Of a stretch of 64,000 nucleotides of DNA, positions 20,830-31,900 are shown piece after piece. Below the pieces are notes generated by a model, which did not search any database, was not told the origin of the DNA, and saw only the letters and a list, made by a program, of their open reading frames with translations. A program made the position numbers and the translations under genes. This stretch comes from Psococerastis gibbosa. Taxonomy: Eukaryota; Arthropoda; Insecta; Psocodea; Psocidae. Location of the stretch: positions 35,683,047 through 35,747,046 of the forward strand of contig OZ020489.1 in assembly GCA_963971405.1 (NCBI GenBank), written 5' to 3'. Every line of letters begins with the position of its first letter. Within the stretch, counting starts at the first letter, position 1.

Positions 20830-21693
20830 GTTACAATTTACACTAATTACAGTTACAGTTACAGTTGCTTGTATGCGAATAATCTTTTTTAAAATAAGAA
20901 TGAAAAAGAAAAATTTGTCACAAAACTGAAAACTCCCATATTGACAATATTTTCCAGGATTTCGGGATGAAGAAGGTAATAAAATGGACAAATGTTAGTG
21001 ACCATACACTAGGTCAAACCTGTCGTAACTCAACACAGGTATTACTTACAGAGGCGACTGAAGAGGTTATTTGGATACATTAATTGAATTGCTTGTATGC
21101 GAATATTCTTTTCTAAAACAAGAATGAAAAAGAAAAATTTGTCACAAATCTGAAAACTCCCATATTGACAATATTTTCCAGGATTTCGGGAGGAAGGAGG
21201 TAATAAAATGGACAAACGTTAGTGACCATGCACTAGCTCACACCTGTCGTAGCTCAACACAGGTATTATACTTACAGAGGCGACTGAAGAGGTTATTTGG
21301 TTACATTATTTGAATTGCTGGTATGCGAATAATCTTTTTTAAAAACAAGAATGAAAAAGAAAAATTTGTCACAAATCTGAAAACTCCCATATTGACAATA
21401 TTTTCCAGGATTTTGGGAGGAAGGAGGTAATAAAATGGACAAACGTTAGTGACCATACACTAGCTCAAACCTGTCGTAACTCAACACAGGTATTACTTAC
21501 AGAGACGACTGAATAGGTTATTTGGATACATTAATTGAATTGCTTGTATGCGAATAATCTTCTTTAAAACAAGAATGAAAAAGAAGAATTTGTCACAAAG
21601 CTGAAAACTCCCATATTGACAATATTTTCCAGGATTTCGGGATGAAGAAGGTAATAAAATGGACAAACGTTAGTGACCATACACTAGCTCAAA
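20830..21693. repeat. Tandem array of about 226-bp units containing family D sequence
   Basis: CCTGTCGTA[A/G]CTCAACACAGG occurs at 21019, 21243 and 21470, with spacings of 224 and 227. An incomplete first unit starts at about 20830. Each unit has GAATGAAAAAGAA[A/G]AATTTGTCACAAA, 'ctcccatattgacaatattttcc' and TAATAAAATGGACAAA. About 3.7 units are present and they differ at few positions. Confidence 0.9.
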
Positions 21694-22299
21694 CACAAGG
21701 AAGACCAGAAAATATAACCAGAAAGACGGGCAAAAAACTAATACAAATGCTCACAATTAAAGTAATTTGAACTATTTTTTACTGCTTGACTTACGGCGAA
21801 GCCTGGACTACTTGCCCGATGATTTGTTTCTGCCTGAAATTCCGCCCATGTTCAGCTTATGGCTTTCAATTCATTAATAATAATTTTGACAAATGATTTA
21901 TTCTTATTTGAATTGAAGGTACACATGTTAAAGGCAGCCATGTGATTGCCGAGTCATTTTCAACAATTTTCATTTTAAAAGGAAAAAATAATGGTCTGTC
22001 TTCATAGCGAGCATTTCCTTCAATGTACTCTTGCGTAATGTTTAATAATGAAATTTTTTAATAATTGTATTCATTTTGCTTTTGTTGTTATTACAGAGAA
22101 AAATTTTCCGAGATAAATTTCACGGAATAGCTTCCCTAGGTTCACCAGCATCTGCCACTCTGGGAGTTTCTGTGTTATTTTACACCGGCAATTTCCCTAA
22201 TACTTAACTTCGGTTTTTGAATAGGTTCGGGTACTGAAGCCTACTTTAAGTTTTATGAACGGGGGGGGGGGGTGTCCAAAATGGAAGCGAAGTACTGTA
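21694..22299. other. No recognisable gene; G12 run at about 22261
   Basis: AT-rich sequence. The homopolymer precedes a MITE but lies outside its borders. Confidence 0.4.
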
Positions 22300-22307
22300 C
22301 CTTCAAG

Positions 22308-22636
22308 CAGGGGCGTAAAGTTGGCGGGTGCACGGTACATCTTGCTCTGCCCCCCAGCTTCGAGCTTTGTAAGACGTGGCTCATGGAGACCCCCGGGCCC
22401 CCCTGTATATGCAGCAATTTAAATGTAAGTATTTCCTTGTTATCTTTGTAAAAGGATTACTGCTATTAAAATGCGTAAAACCCTACAATTTTGCCCAATG
22501 ATACATTACGATTAAGTCTTTGGTTCCGTGAAAGGGCAAGCCTATGCATAAAAAATGTCCTTACGAAAGGCTCATGACTTTAGTGTACCGTACTTAGTTT
22601 CGCCACCGCCATCATTCTAAAACTTAAACGCCTCTG
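22308..22636. mobile_element. hAT-type MITE, CAGGGGCGT ends
   Basis: CAGGGGCGTAAAGTT and the right end ACGCCTCTG are inverted. A perfect 8-bp duplication CCTTCAAG lies at 22300-22307 and 22637-22644. No ORF. The interior near 22385 (CCCCCGGGCCCCCC) has the C/G-run character common to these elements. Confidence 0.82.
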
Positions 22637-22644
22637 CCTTCAAG

Positions 22645-23429
22645 TGTCTGAGGGTAGGCCGGTGCGGCGTAGGCGGGTATGCGTGGATCCACTAGTGGTT
22701 ATAACCGAAATTAGAGGATATTGAAAAACACTCCACACCGTGTAAACTTAGCCTTTTAGGACAATAAAATTTCACTATGTGTGGGGGAGGGGGTGACAAA
22801 TTATTTACAACGGTCCGAGGCCTATTGTCAATAGAGGCCCCATTCATTCATTTTGACTATTGAAATATTTCGAGGTCATATAAGAAAATTGCAGCTTGTG
22901 ATAACGCTATTTCATCTAGGTCTGGTGGGAGTGGTCTTACTTTTTGCCACATCATAATTACTTTTAGGTAGAAAGGTGACCTTTGCCTTTTTACGAGTTG
23001 GCTGGACTTCATTAGCTAAAGATGGAGGTTTCTTTACATGGCTAATAGGCAAGTGCTCGTCATGGGCTGGGTTTACTTTTTGTCGGAAAGTCTTACCAAT
23101 CAAGGGTACACGAAAGGAGGTACTTTGGGGAAAGGGTCCGGAGACCAGGGGGAGGGGACATCATATTGGAAAATGAAACTGAAAAAAATCTAGACAGAGT
23201 GGGACTGGAACCCACTGCCCAGTATCCTTCCTGGGTGTAGTCAAGCATGTGCCCATGAGCCGTCCAAACAAATTCTAGAAATTGGAAAAAAAATGAATTT
23301 TTAGAAAATTTAGGAATGTCCATTAAAGTAAAGGTAAAAACTAAATATTGAAAATTAAATAAAAATGGGAATCCGCCCCCCCCCCGCCCCCAGAGGTCAA
23401 ATCCTGCCTACGCCAGTGCCGCAGAAAGG
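22645..23429. other. Unassigned, with a tRNA-like - strand T arm and a MITE-like C run
   Basis: AACCGAAATTAGAGGAT at about 22702 repeats the arm flanking the tRNA-like sequence at 19029. Near 23200 the reverse complement TGGGTTCCAGTCCCACTCTG is a B-box-like arm. The sequence near 23380-23425 (C9 run, then TACGCCAGTGCCGCAG) looks like a MITE end without partner. No gene. Confidence 0.35.
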
Positions 23430-24285
23430 CGTTAATCGGAGGTTCAAGTATCGAGTCCCGCTCTGCCCAGTTTTTTTCTTGATTTCCAGATACTCTTAGT
23501 AATGGGGCTACGCAGTTCTCTCTCATGCAGACCAGAAATTCCCCCTAGATCCCCGTAGATTGGAGGTTCAAATATATAGAGTCCCGCTCTGTCCTGTTTT
23601 TCTTCATTCCCCTTTCCAGATACTCTTAGTAATGGAGTTACGTAATTCCCTCCTATGCAAACAAGAAATTCCCCCTAGACCCACGTAGATCGGGGTATCG
23701 AGTCCCGCTCTGTCCTGCTTTTCATGATTCCCCTTTCCAGAGACTCTTAGTAGTGGGGCTACGCAGTTCTCTCCTATGCAAACAAGAAACTCCCCCTAGA
23801 CCCACGTAGATAGGAGTATCGAGTCCCGCTCTGTCCAGTTTTTCATGATTCCCCTTTCCAGATACTTTTAGTAATGGGGCTACGCAGTTCTCTCTTATGC
23901 AGACCAGAAATTCCCCCTAAATCCCCGTAGATTGGAGGTTCAAATATATTGAGTCCCGCTCTGTCCTGTTTTTCTTGATTCCCCTTTCCAGATACTGTTA
24001 GTAATGGAGTTACGTAATTCCCTCCTATGCAAACCAGAAATTCCCCCTAGACATAGATCGGAGTATCGAGTCCCGCTCTGTCCTGCTTTTCATGATTCCC
24101 CTTTCCAGATACTCTTAGTAATGAAGTTACGTAATTCCCTCCTATGCAAACCAGAAATTCCCCCTAGACATAGATCGGAGTATCGAGTCCCGCTCTGTCC
24201 AGTTTTTCTTGATTCCCTTTTCCAGATACTCTTAGTAATGGGGCTACGCAGTTCTCTCCTATGCAAACCAGAAATTCCCCCTACT
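23430..24285. repeat. Tandem array of 117-130-bp units
   Basis: GAGTCCCGCTCTG starts at 23453, 23579, 23700, 23821, 23951, 24068 and 24185. Each unit also has CTCTTAGTAATGG, TACG[C/T]A[G/A]TTC and 'gaaattccccctaga'. Units of 117 bp are 39 codons, which creates a repeating 113-residue ORF at 24004-24345 that is not a gene. GGTTCAA…GAGTCCCG in each unit is B-box-like, so the founder could be a tRNA-derived fragment. Confidence 0.9.
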
Positions 24286-24675
24286 CAGCCTAAAACCTCC
24301 GACTCTCAAGTTAGGGTAAACACATCCGGCTCAGGTTTATCTTAATTCGTTTAGTTGACTTTTAGCGGTACGAGTAACAGGGAATAGGGGCAATCAACGG
24401 ATTTTTATTGGCCCCCCTTTTTGTGTATAAAACTTTGCCGCACTTTAAACCAACAAAGGTCGGTTTTCCGTAAAAGCTAATAGTGAGATAACCTGGTGTG
24501 TTTGCATAAACATCGGAGTGTGCTTTAGGCTAAATTACCGGCATTTCAGGTGTAGAGTGTGAATTACCTGCTACCGCCTATTGTTTATGGGGCTTAGGTC
24601 TTGCCGCGTGACGTCATTTCATTTCGTCAAGGTTAGGGCACGTTCGCCATGCTTCCGATAGTGCTACATTTTTAA
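24286..24675. other. No recognisable feature
   Basis: No coding signal or repeat copy recognised. Confidence 0.4.
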
Positions 24676-25191
24676 ATAGACGTACACTTCAAAAACATTG
24701 CAACTGTAAAAAAACTTTATTGCACTTTATCTAGGCCGAAGCTAGAATATGGCAGTATCGTATGGAATCCTTATCACATGAATAAAATTAGACACATTGA
24801 AAAGGTACAAAAAAAGTTTTTGAAATATTGTGTCCGAAAGTTTGAAGGTATTGACCCAACAATGCTGTTATATAAACCGCTACTAGGTAAGTACAATTTA
24901 ATGTCATTAGAGGACAGAAGGGGATTCCTGGACCTAATTTATATATATAAAGTTATGAATAACATTGAACATAACGGTTTTTTTATAAATCGGTTGTATT
25001 ATGCCTCAACAGTAGTAACTAGATCTAGACCCCTTTTCTAACAACCACCTAGCCGGGTGGACATTACCTTTCATTCCACTGTAACCAGAATTACAACTCT
25101 GCTCAACAAACACTCACACTTAGACCCATTTTTTGATAAATTATTAGTCTATAGAAGAAAGTGTCTTAATGTATTTGCTGAAATTGCTTGA
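24676..25191 (+). pseudogene. LINE reverse transcriptase C-terminal region with one in-frame stop
   Basis: The frame reads LEYGSIVWNPYHMNKIRHIE, then VQKKFLKY and LEDRRGFLDLIYIYKVMNN. This is the hallmark thumb/C-terminal region of Jockey/CR1-like non-LTR retrotransposon reverse transcriptases. A TAA at 25039 interrupts it, but the same frame continues (QPPSRVDITFHSTVTR…CLNVFAEIA) to TGA at 25189-25191. The catalytic part is absent (5' truncation), so it is dead. AT-rich 3' UTR-like sequence follows to about 25370. Confidence 0.85.
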
Positions 25192-25865
25192 AATTGCCTC
25201 TTTATAGGAATTTGTTTTAATGCCATTGCGTCAGCATTGAATTTATTGTTTCTATTAGTTAAGTTATATTCTACTCTCAGAAGAATTTTTTTATGTTATT
25301 ATTAATTTAGATTATTGTACAATGTATGTGGTGAACACTGTTTTTGTACAATTAAAAACTTATTCTCTTCTATTCTACACTATAGATGGCGGGGGGTAAT
25401 TATCTCAATAGATAAGATACTTAAGTTTCTGCTGTATTTACTGATATAAGACTATACCTTGTAATAATTAAGGCTTTCCTATTCATACGTTGGGATAAGT
25501 AAAGCTTTGTTGTGATGGTTGAAATTTTCGATTTCAACGGAGTTATACCAATGATTTTACAAAATATGTTTGTCAAGTTGTGGGCAATCCATAATATGTT
25601 TCAATCATGTTTTAAAAGTTCGGATGTAAAATAATTCATTACTAATCAGTGAACGCCACTGGTCACTGGGAGAGTTGAATCATCACCTTACCAAATTTGT
25701 GATAAACCAATCGAGGAATAATGAAGGACTAATAACAATAATGACAAAGTCTTTATTGAAAAAAAAAATAGATACAGCGAGATTTGGGCCTACGGCCCTC
25801 TCTTACACCCATAAATTAATAATTTAAATAAATAATGCAATTTTATTGAAAAGATTATTCCCATA
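25192..25865. other. LINE 3' UTR-like sequence, then unassigned
   Basis: The first part probably belongs to the LINE fragment. The stretch at 25740-25810 (AAAGTCTTTATTG…CGGCCCTCTCTTACACCCA) resembles the family A SINE 3' end on the - strand, but is diverged. Confidence 0.35.
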
Positions 25866-25867
25866 CA

Positions 25868-25995
25868 AACAATTCAATGAATGTCCGAATAACCTCTACA
25901 GTCGCCTCTGTAGCTAATACCTGTGTTGAGTTACGACAGGTCTCCGATCGCATGATGTGTAGAGAATCGCACAAGTTCGAACAAGCCACCATATT
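25868..25995 (-). mobile_element. tRNA-like SINE family D copy
   Basis: The reverse complement contains GACCTGTCGTAACTCAACAC, ACAGAGGCGACTGTAGAGG and ATTGAATTGTTTGTATG, in the same order as at 21019 and 35820. Confidence 0.65.
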
Positions 25996-26079
25996 CCAAT
26001 CGAAGGCCATTAATAAGTCAATTAATTAATAAATATGTGAAATCAATAATGTGGTGTATGATATGATTCTCACTCTCTT

Positions 26080-26170
26080 TTCTCCCCCCCCCCTTTTCTC
26101 CCCCTCCTCTTCTCCCCTCCTCTTCTCCCCCTCCTCTTCTCCCCCCTCGTATCTCTCTCCCTCTCTCTCC
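26080..26170. repeat. CT-rich microsatellite
   Basis: Irregular repeats of TCTCCCCCTCCTCT followed by CTCTCTCC give overlapping spurious ORFs on both strands. Confidence 0.85.
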
Positions 26171-27303
26171 GTATCTGTGATCATATTCTTAAAAAGATCA
26201 ACTATGATTATTGTTATTAACACAATGTATATTTAATGATGCAAGATCGTAGCTACATTAAACAAATAGGTACAGCTGCTATGCGAAACATTATTGCTAA
26301 CGATCCCACTTTTGACGCGGTGGCTTAAATCATTAATTAATGAGTCTAATGTTTGAGTGATAATGATAAATTTCGGCTAAGAAACCTAACCAAATAGGAT
26401 AGTTCAACGAACCTTAATTGTTTCGCAAGTATAGTCGTATCACGCGCCGTGATTAACCCAATACAACCTAGCATAATAATGCCCCATTATATTCTAATAA
26501 CGTCTCAAAATCAAATCTACCAAGCCTTGCCTCAAAATTTTCATTAATTGTGAATAGTTAACAAAAAAACATAATGATAGGCACTGGCGCCTGCGCAATG
26601 CATGCCATAGACTCTATACTTCGCTTAAGACCCACTGCATGAACCAGCAAAAATAATAAATCAAACCAAATGAAACAAGAATTTTGAATATTTGTAAAAA
26701 ATACAGCCGGTCTCCCTATGCTTAGCTTATCAAGCTCGCTCACCTCGATCATTAATCAAACAAAAGAATAACAATTGATTTTGGTGTTGTGTTTTTTGTT
26801 TCATTTTGTCTGTGGCTTAGCCTGGCCGCGAGTCTGTGTTTTACTTATGATGCTTTCGAGGTTTAGACACTGCGGGATGGAAATTTATAATTTCTAGTGC
26901 CTAATAAGGCTCAAATGAGTTGTCAATTATATTTTAAGGAGTTTTTTAATGATTCTTAAAAGGTGTGACCTTACGTTCTTAGAAACTTGTAATAATAGAT
27001 GAAGGATTATTGTGGTTTGAGGCGCGCCCATGCAAATTGTGAATGTGGAATGTTTCGACTGTTGAAGCGCATTTTAAATGCCGGTACGTTTGTTGGCGAT
27101 GATTGCCATGTGCCATGAATGCTTGCAGAGGCGTATAGGTCGAAATAGGCGACCGAGCTATTGTATGTCAATGCTCTTCCCGTGAATACCATGACTAACA
27201 TTTTTTCATACATTCTATAGCACTGACTTTTGCCCTTATGCTCGGAAAAATCACCAGCACTTTTAATGGAAAATCTCATTTTTAACAATGTTATATTAAA
27301 TTG
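26171..27303. other. No recognisable feature
   Basis: Small ORFs (for example 27007-27288 on the - strand) show no motif that I recognise and no repeat copy elsewhere in the window. Confidence 0.35.
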
Positions 27304-27311
27304 GTTGATGG

Positions 27312-27462
27312 CAAGGCCGTAGCTAGGAATTTTTTCTTGGGGGGGGGGGGGGTTTAGAAATTTAATTGGATATTACATATTACTAGTAGTTTTTATTTTT
27401 CCTCCCAAAATCCGATCCGGGGGGCGGTCGAACCCACTTGAACCCCCCTGGCTAAGGCCTTG
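27312..27462. mobile_element. hAT-type MITE, CAAGGCCGTAGC ends
   Basis: The ends CAAGGCCGTAGCTAGG and CCTGGCTAAGGCCTTG are imperfect inverted repeats. The 8-bp duplication GTTGATGG (27304-27311 and 27463-27470) is perfect. A G12 run lies just inside the left end and CCCCCC near the right. Confidence 0.85.
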
Positions 27463-27470
27463 GTTGATGG

Positions 27471-27784
27471 CTATATTTGTGCGAATGTTAGGCAGGGGTG
27501 GATCCAAGATTTTGTCAGTAGCGTAATGGTAAGGCCGTTAATAAAAAAAAAATTCGGGGAGTGGGGGGAATCGGCACCCATAAAATTTAATTATTATTTT
27601 TGAAGCCCATATGTGACATAAGGGGCCCGAGAGGTTCACTTGTTTTTTTTTTTTTTTTGAATATAGGCTATACGCCTATTCAATATGAATATTGAGTTTT
27701 TTAGTTTTAACGCAGTTTGGCATAGGTTCCTCCAATAAAGACACGTTGATATTGTTCCAAACAAGAGGTTAAATGTGATGAAGC
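27471..27784. other. No recognisable gene
   Basis: GC-poor, with G runs near 27560. The words GTGGATCCAAGATTTTG near 27490 resemble a MITE border, but no partner was found. Confidence 0.3.
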
Positions 27785-27865
27785 AGTAGAATCCGGGATC
27801 GTGGTCGTTATGAAAGCGTACTTCCAAACGTTTCGTCAACATCTGCGGTCGACATCTTCAGTGGA
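27785..27865 (-). repeat. Half copy of the AGAATCCGGGATGATG element
   Basis: AGTAGAATCCGGGATCGTGG and the downstream ACATCTGCGGTCGACATCTTC occur inverted at 29145-29236. Confidence 0.6.
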
Positions 27866-28400
27866 ACTGTGTTATAGGTTATAATTTTCTGGAAGACTGT
27901 ACTGCTACGTTTTATTTTTTCAGTTGGCTGATGTGGATGTATGACTACACTGGTCACCCCCGGAGTGGTGTCGCCATCCGCCACTTACCCCCGGGAGCCT
28001 TACCACTGCCCTCCAGATAGCGAAGGTCAGTAAATCTTAAATACTATATACAAGGTGTTGTACAGGTAAGCAACACACCATCCTTTCCCGCCAGAATTCC
28101 CGCGGATTCGGTGTACTAATTCCTGCGGAGGACGCAACATGAACTGGGCGCACGGCCTTGAGGGCTAAAAGCAGCGATGGATCCATCCCAATTTTTGGGA
28201 AGGGTAGTGTTTGGTCAAAATAGAACAAACTAATTTAGTATCGATTAAATTATAACGTTATGAATTTACTTCAAATCAAAATCAAATCAAATGTATTTAT
28301 TAAAGTACAGGATACGAGCCATATCAACAATTCCCAACCCCAAATGTTCCTAAGAATGTGCTTGGGGAGGGAACATACTATACTGATAGATTTTAAAAAT

Positions 28401-28729
28401 AATACTAGACAGCGAACTCCCATGGTCTCTGTAGGGAGTGTTGTGAAGCCATCCGCCATGGCTATAAGTGGATAGAAAGAACGCAAAGTACCTGTTATTA
28501 AATGGGTACTTCTCGACGAAATAAATTTTGTCTTGATTTAATTTCAGTTAATATTGTCTTTTATGTAACTATTGATCAAAATCCACTGAAAATAAACTGA
28601 AAGATTGAACTTTTGAAAGTAATTTTCACAGAAAATAAAGGTGTAAATGAATGTAAACAACGTTTTCTATCCACTTATAGCAATGGCGGCTGGCTTCAAA
28701 ATATGCAGGGGAGTTTGCTATCTATTATT
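28401..28729. mobile_element. MITE with long inverted repeats (…GAACTCCC ends)
   Basis: The left arm has TAGACAGCGAACTCCC, then AGCCATCCGCCATGGCTATA and AGTGGATAGAAAGAACG. The right arm is its diverged reverse complement (CGTTTTCTATCCACTTATAG…GGGAGTTTGCTATCTA). Arms are about 75-80 bp. Possible TA target. No ORF beyond chance. Confidence 0.72.
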
Positions 28730-28820
28730 ATTATTAAAATCTATGACTATACTAGACTAAATTCAATTCAATAACAATAACTTACAAGAGACTGCACTAC
28801 TTGGCCAGAAGCATACTCCA

Positions 28821-28991
28821 GCAGCCTGATCAAGGCGATTATAATACCGGTATTTATTTAATACCCTGGCAATAAAAATGTAAACAAGATAATTTAATAA
28901 TGAAAAGTGCTATTCAAAATTTGTTTGTTTACAGTTATAATCCTAGGGTATTTATTTAACCCCGGTATTATAATCGCCTCGATCAGGCTGC
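28821..28991. mobile_element. Palindromic MITE, GCAGCCTGATC ends
   Basis: GCAGCCTGATCAAGGCGATT and its inverse (…GCCTCGATCAGGCTGC) extend as arms of about 48 bp through TATAATACCGG and TATTTATTTAA. Shorter versions of the end (AGCAGCC…GGCGATT…ATACCGG) occur in family I repeats at about 1580 and 48880. Confidence 0.72.
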
Positions 28992-29055
28992 AGATTTGCA
29001 ATATATACAAACAGTATATTTATTACAAAGGTTTTCGCGGCCGGAGTTACATGAT

Positions 29056-29236
29056 GAATCACTAGAATCCGGGATGATGGGCCGTGGTCGTTCTGAAAGT
29101 TGCTGCTGAGCTTCCGAGATACAATTTCAGATGTCTACGCAGCTCCATTGAAGATGTCGACCGCAGATGTTGACGAAAAGTCTAGAAGTACACTTTCAGA
29201 ATGACCACGGCATATCATCCCGGATTCTACTGATTC
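29056..29236. mobile_element. Palindromic repeat with AGAATCCGGGATGATG ends
   Basis: GAATCACTAGAATCCGGGAT and CCGTGGTCGTTCTGAAAG on the left are mirrored at the right end as CTTTCAGAATGACCACGG and ATCCCGGATTCTACTGATTC. The arms are about 45-50 bp. Confidence 0.7.
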
Positions 29237-29575
29237 GTAATGTATATTTATTAATTTTTTTATGGCATCGTCGAGGAGTCGATTACACACTCGAATATTT
29301 ATTCGGCCCAATATTCATTCGACCCAATATTTATTCGAACGAAGACATATTTGAAATGTTTATGTTGAAGCATGCGGGGAAATTTAGTCCCCCCACCAGT
29401 GCCTTATTTTCATGTAAGAACGGCAGTAACAAAAATTAGACAAATAAATAATTAAAATTAAATTAATAATTTGCTTGGCATCGTAAATAAATAATCAAGA
29501 GTCAATCAAAACCAATTTTTTACTTTTCAATCTTCTTATATTTCATTGTTCGATATCATTCTTCAGATTTATATA
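29237..29575. other. No recognisable feature
   Basis: AT-rich; no supported gene or repeat. Confidence 0.4.
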
Positions 29576-29583
29576 ATGTAGGT

Positions 29584-29900
29584 CAGGGGTTCCCAAACTT
29601 TTTTGTCCGTGGACCACTAGATTATTTTATGATTTTCCGTGGACCACCATGGCTGCGACAGGAAAATTGTGAAATTCCTGGATGATTTGTGCCTATAATT
29701 ACATGCTAATAGTTGTTATAATGTTTAGGACTGGTATCGGTTAGATTTTATAGTTGAGTGCCAAGACTTACTGTATTTTACTTCAAATATCCAATATCTC
29801 AGCTGATTTTTTTTTCTTATTTCTTACTTTGGTCCGTGGACCACCTGATATATGTCTGTAGACCACCGGTGGTCCATTGACCACAGTTTGGGAACCCCTG
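29584..29900. mobile_element. hAT MITE with CAGGGGTTCCCAAACT ends
   Basis: Perfect 16-bp ends CAGGGGTTCCCAAACT and AGTTTGGGAACCCCTG are flanked by ATGTAGGT (29576-29583) and ATGTAGGC (29901-29908), a 7/8 duplication. A GTCCGTGGACCAC motif occurs inverted inside both ends. CAGGGGTTCCCAAA ends are classic for hAT (Charlie-like) non-autonomous elements. Confidence 0.92.
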
Positions 29901-29908
29901 ATGTAGGC

Positions 29909-30299
29909 CAATACGAGGCTTTTACAAAACTTTTATTATATTGCATAAGACGTAACCTATAGGTACATCATGCAGATTGAATGAAGGTGTAAAGCAGAAA
30001 ATTATTCAATTAGACAATTGTATGCGTTTTTTTTTGGCTGCAGGCCAACTAGACCAACCTTTACTAAATGCTAATGCCAGTATTTTGTATCCTACGTAAT
30101 AATTGTTTTCTGTGTTCTAATCTTTATTCATTAGATTTTATATTCTATTCTCTTTCAGCTTTCGCGTATTGGAAATTCTGAATTGATTTTTTTCAATATC
30201 TCCCAATTTTTCTATTTCATCAATCAAGTCCTACTACGTACTACCTACTAAATACTATTAAATTACATATTGCTTTACATCACGCCGCTTACTCAGTGA
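29909..30299. other. No recognisable feature
   Basis: AT-rich; no supported gene or repeat. Confidence 0.4.
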
Positions 30300-30310
30300 G
30301 GTCTGTCAGG

Positions 30311-30471
30311 CATAGACGGGGGGCTGGAGGGTAGCCCGCCTTCCCAAAATTTGGTAAATCTATTGTAAGTTAATTTGTTACCGCTCTTATTTAATCGATA
30401 CTCCATATGTTTCTTTTATTTTGACCACAACTACCCCCCCCCCCCATAAAAATGGGATGGATCTGTCCCTG
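30311..30471. mobile_element. MITE of the CAGGGACGGATCC family, decayed copy
   Basis: The interior AAATCTATTGTAAGTTAATT and 'tattttgac…ctacccccccc' match copies at 45004 and 58524. The right end is ATCTGTCCCTG. The target duplication is not clear (5 of 8). Confidence 0.7.
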
Positions 30472-30499
30472 GTTTCAGTGCTGCTTATAGGAAAATGTA

Positions 30500-30640
30500 A
30501 ATAAGAAATGACATTTTGTTCTATTACTAAGCCAACCTTGCTGAGTTAGGGTTAAAAAGCCCTCTTTTTCACTCAACTAGGTCCGGGACCGCTTGCTTTT
30601 CCTGCCGTCCAAAGCATGGCCAGAAAATGCTATGATAGAA
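30500..30640 (-). mobile_element. Family A SINE, partial
   Basis: TTTTGTTCTATTACTAAGCC, then GAGTTAGGGTTAAAAAGCCC and GGTCCGGGACCGCTTGC match the family body. The head is truncated near CATGGCCAGAAAATG. Confidence 0.7.
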
Positions 30641-31136
30641 TCTCTAATCCAAAGAATGAATGTAAACCATAATGGTTGGGCCAAGCCCATGTGGCGCGCA
30701 GGGTATTTTGAGCATTTCTGTGAAATTAAAAAACAAAAACACCTGTGAAATTCGACTGTGTACCAAAATTTCATATTTTTGGCAAAAGTTGCTCATCCAG
30801 TTCAATGCCCCATCTCTCATACACAGACAGTGTTGGCCATAAAATTCGGGCAAGGTCAAACCCATCCGGCACGCTGGGTATTTTGAGCATCTCGCGAAGT
30901 AGGTCGGTACCATATTGTTGTTCTTGCTTGGACATTTTGCACATAAAATCCGTCTGTCCCATTGTAACGTGTCGACGACCTCTGTCATCTTAACTAGACG
31001 CATGAAAGCTCTTCCAGACATTGCCAAGTGCCTAGTAGTCCTATATTTGTCAAGGATCCTACCTGCTGGACAGGCTGTACATTGCACAGGCTGGACACTC
31101 TCCAGTGATATGAAATGACATCAAAACGGCTTTATT
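30641..31136. other. Unassigned, somewhat GC-richer
   Basis: Overlapping ORFs occur on both strands (30644-31087 - strand, 147 codons, is the longest). The - strand frame contains GRAFMRLVKMTEVVDTLQWD and paired Cys residues, but I recognise no family. It may be decayed repeat coding sequence. The phrase AAATACCCTG/AGGGTATTTTGAGCAT occurs twice (30703 and 30880). Confidence 0.3.
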
Positions 31137-31336
31137 GACACATAAAAAAGGCGAACAATAACATTATATATAAAGTCTTGTTTTCATGCTAACCCTAAGA
31201 TGATTAATAGGCTACTTACAATTATTACGAGAAGAAAAAAACGGGAGAGAAGGAGATGGAAAAAAGGATATAGTATATGCAGGGGGGAGGGGGGAGAATC
31301 CATTGTATTCCCAATTACCAGACCGCAGAGAGAGTC
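31137..31336 (-). mobile_element. Family H SINE, partial copy
   Basis: TCTTGTTTTCATGCTAACCC, then ATAGTATATGCAGGGGG and AATTACCAGACCGCAGAGAG match the copy at 17275-17575 in order. The tRNA head is missing. Confidence 0.65.
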
Positions 31337-31670
31337 AAGGGTTACCTAAGATATATTGTTTAATTATTGTCTTAAAGCTACTAAGTGAATTATCTGCCCT
31401 AACCTCCAATGGTAGGTGGTTTCAGTGGCAAATAGTGTATAATTGCAATATTTTGGTGGTTTATAACTTCAAGATCTGCATTATGTGGATGTATGGAATA
31501 TTTAGGAGTAAAATCAGATTTGGGTCTGAACCTCTAGTGACTTTTGGTATTAATTTCATGCATTATCGTATTAAATAAATAATATTATAAACTACAATTA
31601 TTGTCCAAAAATTAAAAAAAAAATTATTAAAATACTATATTTTTTCCGATGTCCTTAGTTTAATTTACTT
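31337..31670. other. Repeat fragment shared with 40455-40600
   Basis: 'tttggtggtttataacttcaagatctgcattatgtgg' and 'gtatggaatattt…gtaaaatcag' occur here (about 31450-31575) and at about 40455-40600, so a dispersed repeat of at least 130 bp is present. No coding evidence. Confidence 0.55.
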
Positions 31671-31671
31671 T

Positions 31672-31900
31672 AACGCCTTATCCCATTCACAGGGTCGGCG
31701 GCGCGAATCTTCATCTTCCAGGTGTTTCGGTCTTGGGTATCATCCGGCGAGAGACCGAGGGTCCTGAGGTTCTCCCTCACATTCGTTTCAAGGGACATCC
31801 TCGGTCGTCCTATAGGTCTTGTGCCCGCCACCGTGTAGTCCCTCACACGTTGTAGCAGGTGTCCATCTTCTCTTGTTATCGTATGGCCCCTCCACGCCAG
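31672..31900 (-). pseudogene. LINE 3' end: reverse transcriptase C-terminus
   Basis: The - strand reads GTRPIGRPRMSLETNVRENL, then LGLSPDDTQDRNTWKMKIRA and ADPVNGIRR followed by a stop. This GRPR…DRxxWxxxIRAADPxNGxR tail is typical of a widespread LINE clade. The open tail is preceded by decayed sequence. Confidence 0.78.

Noticed and set aside
24004-24345. 113-codon ORF with an internal repeat (MELRNSLLCKPEIPP…)
   Set aside because: It follows exactly the 117-bp (39-codon) tandem unit and breaks outside it. This is a by-product of the array, not a gene.
30644-31087. 147-codon - strand ORF, the second longest in the window
   Set aside because: No splice context, no recognisable domain, and equally long ORFs overlap on the other strand. 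Left as unassigned, possibly decayed repeat coding sequence.
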